Assembly (NCBI GenBank): GCA_964610985.1
Contig: CAZSZJ010000040.1
Location: forward strand, 1 to 8,782
DNA: 8,782 nt
DNA from: JARIHD01 sp964610985
GTDB taxonomy: Bacteria > Patescibacteriota > Saccharimonadia > Saccharimonadales > UBA4665
Direction of reading: 5' to 3'
In this document: one piece after another, positions 5,501 through 8,782 of the stretch
Layout: each line of letters opens with the position of its first letter
How positions within the stretch are numbered: the stretch's first letter is position 1
The notes under the pieces: model-generated
Seen by the model: the letters and a program-made list of their open reading frames with translations, nothing else
Told to the model about the DNA's origin: nothing
Database searches by the model: none
Position numbers and translations under genes: made by a program

Positions 5501-6904
5501 ATGAGTTCCAAAAAATTACCGATTATTGCAATTGTCGGCCGGGCCAATGTGGGCAAATCGAGTCTGTTTAATGCCATTCTTGAACGCCGCGAAGCAATTG
5601 TGGCCAAAGAAGCGGGCACAACACGCGACAGCATCACCGCCAAAGCCAGTTGGCGCGGCCAAGACTTCTGGCTCGTCGACACCGCCGGCATGAAAGACGC
5701 CGAGGACGATTTCGAATTTACCATCCAAGAGCAGATCTTGCAGGCCGCCGATAGCGCCGATGTCATCTGGGTTTTAGTAGAGGCCGACATACCCATCACC
5801 GAAGAAGATCGCCGCGTCGCCAAACTAGCGCTCAAAAGCCGTAAGCCAGTCTTTTTGGTCGTCAATAAAATCGATAAGGCCCGAAAAGGCACAGACCTAG
5901 ACGGCTTTCAGCGCCTGGGCATCAAACCCATTATCCACACCAGCACCACTCAACGCCGCGGCGTTGGCGAACTGCTCGACACGCTTATCGCTAGCATTCC
6001 AAAGGCAACGCTCACGGAAGACGATAAGCGTCTCCGTATCGCCCTCCTAGGCCGCCCGAATGTGGGCAAATCGTACCTGTTTAACACCTTGGCCAAAAAA
6101 CAGCAGGCCATCGTAGCCGACTTCGCCGGCACAACACGCGATGTTAACCGCACCACCGTACGTTTCCAGGGCCGCGACATCGAACTTATGGACACCGCCG
6201 GTATTCGCCGTCCAGGCAAGATTGGCGTAGGAATCGAGCACTTTAGCGTTATCCGATCTCTGGCCGCTATCGAACAAGCCGACATCTGTTTACTCCTGAT
6301 GGATGCCAGCGAACTCAGTACGCAGCTCGACCAAAAAATCGCCGGCATGATCAAAGAAGCGGGCAAGGGACTCATTATCGTCGTCAGTAAATGGGATGCC
6401 GTAGAAGGCAAAGACGCCTTCACGCGCGACGCGCTTGCACCACAGATCGCTCAAGCATTCGACTTTACACCCTGGGCTCCGCTCATCTTTACCAGCTCAG
6501 TCACCGGACAAAACGTCACCAAAATCTTTGAATTAGCAGGGGAGATAGACCAGCGGCGTGCCCAACGTATTCCTACCCGCGAACTCAACAATTGGCTGCA
6601 CGAAGTTATCGACCGCCACCCGCCAGCGGGGCTCAAAGGCCGCAACCCCAAACTCAACTACATGGTTCAAGAAGACGACAACCCCATACCGGCATTCAAG
6701 ATCTTTGGCTCCCAGACGAGTTTTGTACACTGGAGCTACCGCCGCTACCTAGAGCGCAATCTGCGCGAACGCTACAATTTTGAAGGGACAGCGGTTCAAC
6801 TCTGGTTTATTGAAAAACACGAACACCACAAACACGGCAACAGTCCCACCAAAGAACCCCGCAAACCAAGCGGCATGCCCAAAGAATATAAAAAGAAGAA
6901 ATAA
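5501..6904 (+). CDS. der: Ribosome biogenesis GTPase Der (EngA)
   Basis: Der is a double-GTPase needed for 50S subunit maturation. The 467 residues show two tandem G domains and a C-terminal KH-like domain. G domain 1: GRANVGKS (13-20), GTTRD (39-43), DTAG (60-63), NKID (122-125). G domain 2: GRPNVGKS (184-191), GTTRD (210-214), DTAG (231-234), SKWD (296-299), SSVTGQNV (332-339). The KH-like domain (about 350-440) carries the family signatures IPTRELNNWL, GRNPKLNYMVQ, FVHWSYRRYLERNLRERYNF and EGT. The tail ends in a basic run (KEYKKKK). Length is within the family range. Two departures stand out: the first P-loop has Ala where GRPNVGKS is usual, and the second G4 motif is SKWD rather than NKWD. 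The gene is divergent from the unknown gene to its left, and pth follows 35 bp downstream. Confidence 0.97.
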   Translation: MSSKKLPIIAIVGRANVGKSSLFNAILERREAIVAKEAGTTRDSITAKASWRGQDFWLVDTAGMKDAEDDFEFTIQEQILQAADSADVIWVLVEADIPITEEDRRVAKLALKSRKPVFLVVNKIDKARKGTDLDGFQRLGIKPIIHTSTTQRRGVGELLDTLIASIPKATLTEDDKRLRIALLGRPNVGKSYLFNTLAKKQQAIVADFAGTTRDVNRTTVRFQGRDIELMDTAGIRRPGKIGVGIEHFSVIRSLAAIEQADICLLLMDASELSTQLDQKIAGMIKEAGKGLIIVVSKWDAVEGKDAFTRDALAPQIAQAFDFTPWAPLIFTSSVTGQNVTKIFELAGEIDQRRAQRIPTRELNNWLHEVIDRHPPAGLKGRNPKLNYMVQEDDNPIPAFKIFGSQTSFVHWSYRRYLERNLRERYNFEGTAVQLWFIEKHEHHKHGNSPTKEPRKPSGMPKEYKKKK

Positions 6905-6924
6905 AAAATCAGGGGTCTTTCGGG

Positions 6925-6930
6925 TATACT
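6925..6930 (+). promoter_or_regulatory. -10-like TATACT before pth
   Basis: TATACT ends nine bases before the ATG at 6940, so transcription could start within a few bases of it. No good -35 lies upstream and no Shine-Dalgarno is present. pth might also be read through from der. Confidence 0.4.
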
Positions 6931-6939
6931 GTTACGCAT

Positions 6940-7578
6940 ATGGCATTCTTCCAAAAAAAACCACAGGTGGGTGACAGCAAAAGCTTTTTTACCATTGGTC
7001 TCAATAAAGTCGTCTTGATCGTGGGCCTTGGCAACGTAGGCAAAGAATACGACGGAACGCGCCACAACATCGGTTTTGCCGCAGTAGACCGGTTTGTTGC
7101 CGACCACGACTTCAGCGGCTGGACCGATAAAAAAGACCTCAAATGTCATCTGGCAACTGCGCAGCTCGGCGATACCAAGGTGATCGTCATCAAACCAACA
7201 ACATTCATGAACCTCAGTGGCGAAGCGGTGCAGGCCGTCGTACACTTTTATAAAATTAGCCCAAATAGCATCGCGGTTGTGCACGACGAGCTCGATGTAC
7301 CGTTCGGTCAAATCCGCACTCGGGTCGGCGGCAGTAGCGCAGGGCACAACGGTATCAAGTCGGTTACGCAACATTTAGGCGAACAATACGGTCGCGTACG
7401 CATCGGCATCGGCCCCAAAACACACGAACAAATGGACAGCGCCGACTTTGTATTAGCCCGTTTTTCGTCCTCGGAACAAGATCAGCTCAAAAACCTGACC
7501 CGCGAAGCCAGTGCAATCCTGAGCGAATACGCTTTTAGTGGTCAATTACCGCACGAAACGCGGTCATTTATTGTGTAA
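6940..7578 (+). CDS. pth: Peptidyl-tRNA hydrolase
   Basis: Pth hydrolyses the ester bond of peptidyl-tRNAs dropped from ribosomes, recycling tRNA in the cytoplasm. The family motifs are intact: IVGLGNVGKEYDGTRHNIGF (27-46) with N32 and catalytic H42 (equivalent to E. coli N10 and H20), KPTTFMNLSGEAV (85-97), HDELDVPFGQIR (115-126) with D116, GGSSAGHNGIKS (130-141) with H136 and N137, and VRIGIG (153-158). The usual GNPG is GNVG. At 212 residues it is about 20 longer than typical, mainly because of a 22-residue N-terminal extension (MAFFQKKPQVGDSKSFF...) before the first core strand. No internal ATG could bypass it. The stop lies 15 bp inside the 3' end of the convergent gene. Confidence 0.95.
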   Translation: MAFFQKKPQVGDSKSFFTIGLNKVVLIVGLGNVGKEYDGTRHNIGFAAVDRFVADHDFSGWTDKKDLKCHLATAQLGDTKVIVIKPTTFMNLSGEAVQAVVHFYKISPNSIAVVHDELDVPFGQIRTRVGGSSAGHNGIKSVTQHLGEQYGRVRIGIGPKTHEQMDSADFVLARFSSSEQDQLKNLTREASAILSEYAFSGQLPHETRSFIV

Positions 7579-8484
7579 AAACTTGAACCGCTTTTCGCCT
7601 TCGAGCAGTGCTGCGAATTGAGCATCTGTAATACGACTGGTACCGACCACTTCACTTACCACTCTTGCCATTTCTTGTAGGAAAATATTACCGTTGCGAT
7701 TCCCCAAGATAATGGAGGGCGCTCCGAGTGCCAAAAGGGCTCCGCGTGCGTATCGCTGCCGGGGGTGAAGATGTAGATATGTCGTGCTTGGTATACGCTC
7801 GGCCAACTCAGGACGTTCTCGATATACTTGGTCAAGCCCTCTGGTAATTTGTTGAGCGTCGGCCCAACCTTCGGCCGCAACCAGAGACACTATGCCCGCG
7901 GCCACGCGCAGGCGCGCCTGCGCCTCTTCCTGCTCCATCCTGTGGCGTCCATACGCCGTCGCAGCATCTGCCAAACCAAGCAAGGTCATAAATTGCAACT
8001 CCTGTGCCAAGACAGGAAGGGGCAGAACACTGTCATCGGGGCTAAGCGTATTAAATGTTGCGACCTGTCTTGCCTCTTCCAAAAGCGCAACTTTATTGCG
8101 AAAAGGACCGTAGTCGATCAGTACATCCCCGCTATTTGCGCCATCGTCCAAACGTCCGACTGGAGAACCATAAATATCAATCATGGTACCTTGAAGCAAC
8201 GGCTCATCGTCTAAAACACTATGTGGGCCGATATCACCCATGAGCTGCATTTGAGGCATATTTTTATCGTGCCAAAAGTCTTGTTCGGCCTGAAGGTAAG
8301 GCCATTCTTGATTGCCTTCATCATCCAGTACTGAAATATAGGTCGGCATCTCATGCAAAGGCTGTAGTGTAACAGGATTCCGCAGTTGCAGAGCGTCGCC
8401 ATTAGGAATAAGCCAAAACTCCGGCGCTCGTGGCACGAGCGGCTCTAAGGGCATGTCTGGAGCTTCATTACGATATCTTGCCAT
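7564..8484 (-). CDS. Unrecognised protein, 306 residues
   Basis: A long minus-strand frame with no family I recognise. The N-terminal half is acidic and rich in Pro, Leu and Asp (residues about 1-145, including PLEPLVPRAPEFWLIPNGDA and several SVLDDE-like turns). The C-terminal half is Ala/Glu/Arg-rich and probably helical (about 165-240, HRMEQEEAQARLRVAAGIVS), ending in EGEKRFKFLHNK. There is no signal peptide, and no segment is hydrophobic enough to be a clear membrane helix. SVLDDEGNQ (51-59) and SVLDDEPLL (89-97) repeat a motif, hinting at a duplicated unit. The ATG lies six bases after a perfect TATAAT, with no Shine-Dalgarno. Its 3' end overlaps pth by 15 bp. Upstream on the same strand is a structured RNA with an intrinsic terminator, so regulation by that element is possible. 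Confidence 0.8.
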   Translation of the reverse strand: MARYRNEAPDMPLEPLVPRAPEFWLIPNGDALQLRNPVTLQPLHEMPTYISVLDDEGNQEWPYLQAEQDFWHDKNMPQMQLMGDIGPHSVLDDEPLLQGTMIDIYGSPVGRLDDGANSGDVLIDYGPFRNKVALLEEARQVATFNTLSPDDSVLPLPVLAQELQFMTLLGLADAATAYGRHRMEQEEAQARLRVAAGIVSLVAAEGWADAQQITRGLDQVYRERPELAERIPSTTYLHLHPRQRYARGALLALGAPSIILGNRNGNIFLQEMARVVSEVVGTSRITDAQFAALLEGEKRFKFLHNK

Positions 8485-8490
8485 GTTGTA

Positions 8491-8496
8491 ATTATA
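8491..8496 (-). promoter_or_regulatory. -10 element TATAAT, leaderless start
   Basis: On the minus strand a perfect TATAAT (8496 to 8491) is followed by TACAAC and then the ATG at 8484. The six-base gap puts transcription start at or next to the start codon. The -35 region (about 8514-8519, TTTAGT) is weak and overlaps the edge of the terminator stem. Confidence 0.55.
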
Positions 8497-8516
8497 CCTT
8501 ATTAAACAATAAAACT

Positions 8517-8565
8517 AAAAATAGGCCAACAAGAGGGGGTGGGCACCGCTTGTTGGCCTATTTTT
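8517..8565 (-). terminator. Intrinsic terminator, perfect 17-bp stem
   Basis: 8517-8533 and 8549-8565 are perfect inverted 17-base arms (core TAGGCCAACAAG) around a 15-base loop. On the minus strand the stem ends in U residues and continues into a T-rich stretch, so it terminates RNA coming from the right. The A-rich left arm also gives a U tract on the plus strand, so it can work in both directions, although no plus-strand gene needs it. The loop is C-rich on the minus strand. Confidence 0.88.
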
Positions 8566-8768
8566 GGAGACATACCGATCCAAAGACCGCCATATCTCCA
8601 TTTGAATCCCGAAGGATTCTACCCTTTAAGCCCACCCAGCGAAGCGTCATGCACTAAACTCCAAAAGTGATGCGCCGGTCCATATGGACCATCTCTTGAG
8701 GGACTCGCTCTTTGTAGGACCACCAGGATCCTATTGCAACCGAAGTCACAATGGGATGCTTAAAGGGG
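8517..8768 (-). ncRNA. Candidate structured RNA of unknown class, ~250 nt
   Basis: Minus-strand RNA from about 8768 folds extensively. CCCUUUAAGC (8767-8758) pairs perfectly over 10 bp with GCUUAAAGGG (8631-8622), enclosing about 126 bases. Inside are a 26-nt hairpin (8755-8730, 11 positions with one mismatch and two G-U pairs, cUUCGg loop), a bulged UAGGA/UCCUA hairpin (8733-8715), GGUCC/GGACC (8690-8677) and a possible AGCGAG/UUCGCU helix. After the closing helix come a 16-nt GAAUCC-UUCG-GGAUUC hairpin (8619-8604), a 34-nt hairpin (8599-8566, 14 of 15 pairs counting three G-U) and the terminator. Both UUCG loops and all five G-U pairs form only on this strand. I find no sequence signatures of RNase P, tmRNA, SRP or tRNA. 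The 5' end is uncertain: a weak -10 (CATACT, 8776-8771) lies just before it, but the RNA may begin beyond the window. A 42-codon open frame (8782-8654) is the main alternative for its right part. Confidence 0.6.
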
Positions 8769-8782
8769 TTAGTATGTTTTAG

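Noticed and set aside
8566..8599. Group II intron domain V (also about 34 nt)
   Set aside because: There is no AGC catalytic triad, no two-base bulge and no GNRA loop.
8430..8657. 75-residue plus-strand frame across the terminator
   Set aside because: It runs through a perfect terminator hairpin and the start of the minus-strand gene, with no ribosome binding site and a non-protein-like composition.
8654..8782. Partial 42-residue minus-strand protein ending at TAG (8656-8654)
   Set aside because: The frame is open from the window edge and looks protein-like, but it is short. The same bases form a wobble-containing UUCG hairpin and half of the long-range helix. Kept as the alternative to the RNA; sequence beyond the edge would decide.
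8517..8782. RNase P RNA, tmRNA, SRP RNA or tRNA
   Set aside because: I found no GAGGAAAGUC or AGAUAGAUGA (RNase P), no tag ending in ALAA or T-arm with CCA end (tmRNA), no GGAAGGAAGCAGCC-type loop (SRP), and no cloverleaf. A covariance search could overturn this.
1..8782. CRISPR array, insertion sequence or prophage
   Set aside because: There are no regularly spaced repeats, no transposase or integrase motifs, and no phage structural genes. The only repeats are inside the response regulator tail and short regulatory dyads.

Overview
The window looks like a compact bacterial chromosome segment of roughly balanced GC. Most genes carry no visible Shine-Dalgarno sequence and several sit a few bases downstream of a -10 hexamer. 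TGA, TAG and TAA are all used as stops, so the standard code fits and a UGA=Gly lineage such as Gracilibacteria is unlikely. The housekeeping proteins (Der, peptidyl-tRNA hydrolase with an N-terminal extension, RsuA/RluB-type pseudouridine synthase), together with a two-component pair and unrecognised single-copy proteins, suggest a Patescibacteria/CPR member, most likely Saccharibacteria (TM7). That placement is inference from overall style, not from a marker gene.

Layout. At the left edge is the 5' part of an unrecognised gene on the minus strand (1-318), followed by a 162-bp divergent intergenic region with an inverted repeat. Then comes a plus-strand two-component pair: a six-TM PAS histidine kinase (481-2259) and a response regulator (2316-3908). 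The regulator's receiver domain is followed by about 400 residues of Pro/Ala/Thr-rich, probably disordered sequence and no recognisable output domain. It appears to have its own promoter, whose extended -10 contains the kinase stop codon. Next is a plus-strand 23S/16S pseudouridine synthase (3962-4639). It converges on an unrecognised minus-strand gene (4636-5373), with the two stop codons overlapping in CTAG. A divergent promoter region with nested inverted repeats leads to der (5501-6904), then pth (6940-7578). pth converges, with a 15-bp overlap, on a second unrecognised minus-strand gene (7564-8484).

The right end (8485-8782) holds the most interesting signal. It is a minus-strand segment that folds as a structured RNA: a perfect 10-bp long-range closing helix, a 26-nt hairpin and a 16-nt hairpin that both carry cUUCGg tetraloops, a 34-nt hairpin, and a perfect 17-bp terminator stem followed by a U tract. 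The G-U pairs in the hairpins form only in minus-strand RNA, which points to transcription in that direction. I do not recognise the class. It lies directly upstream of, and on the same strand as, the gene at 7564-8484.

Functionally, der (50S assembly), the pseudouridine synthase (rRNA modification) and pth (peptidyl-tRNA recycling) form a translation and ribosome theme. The two-component pair is a separate module with an unusual, non-DNA-binding response regulator.
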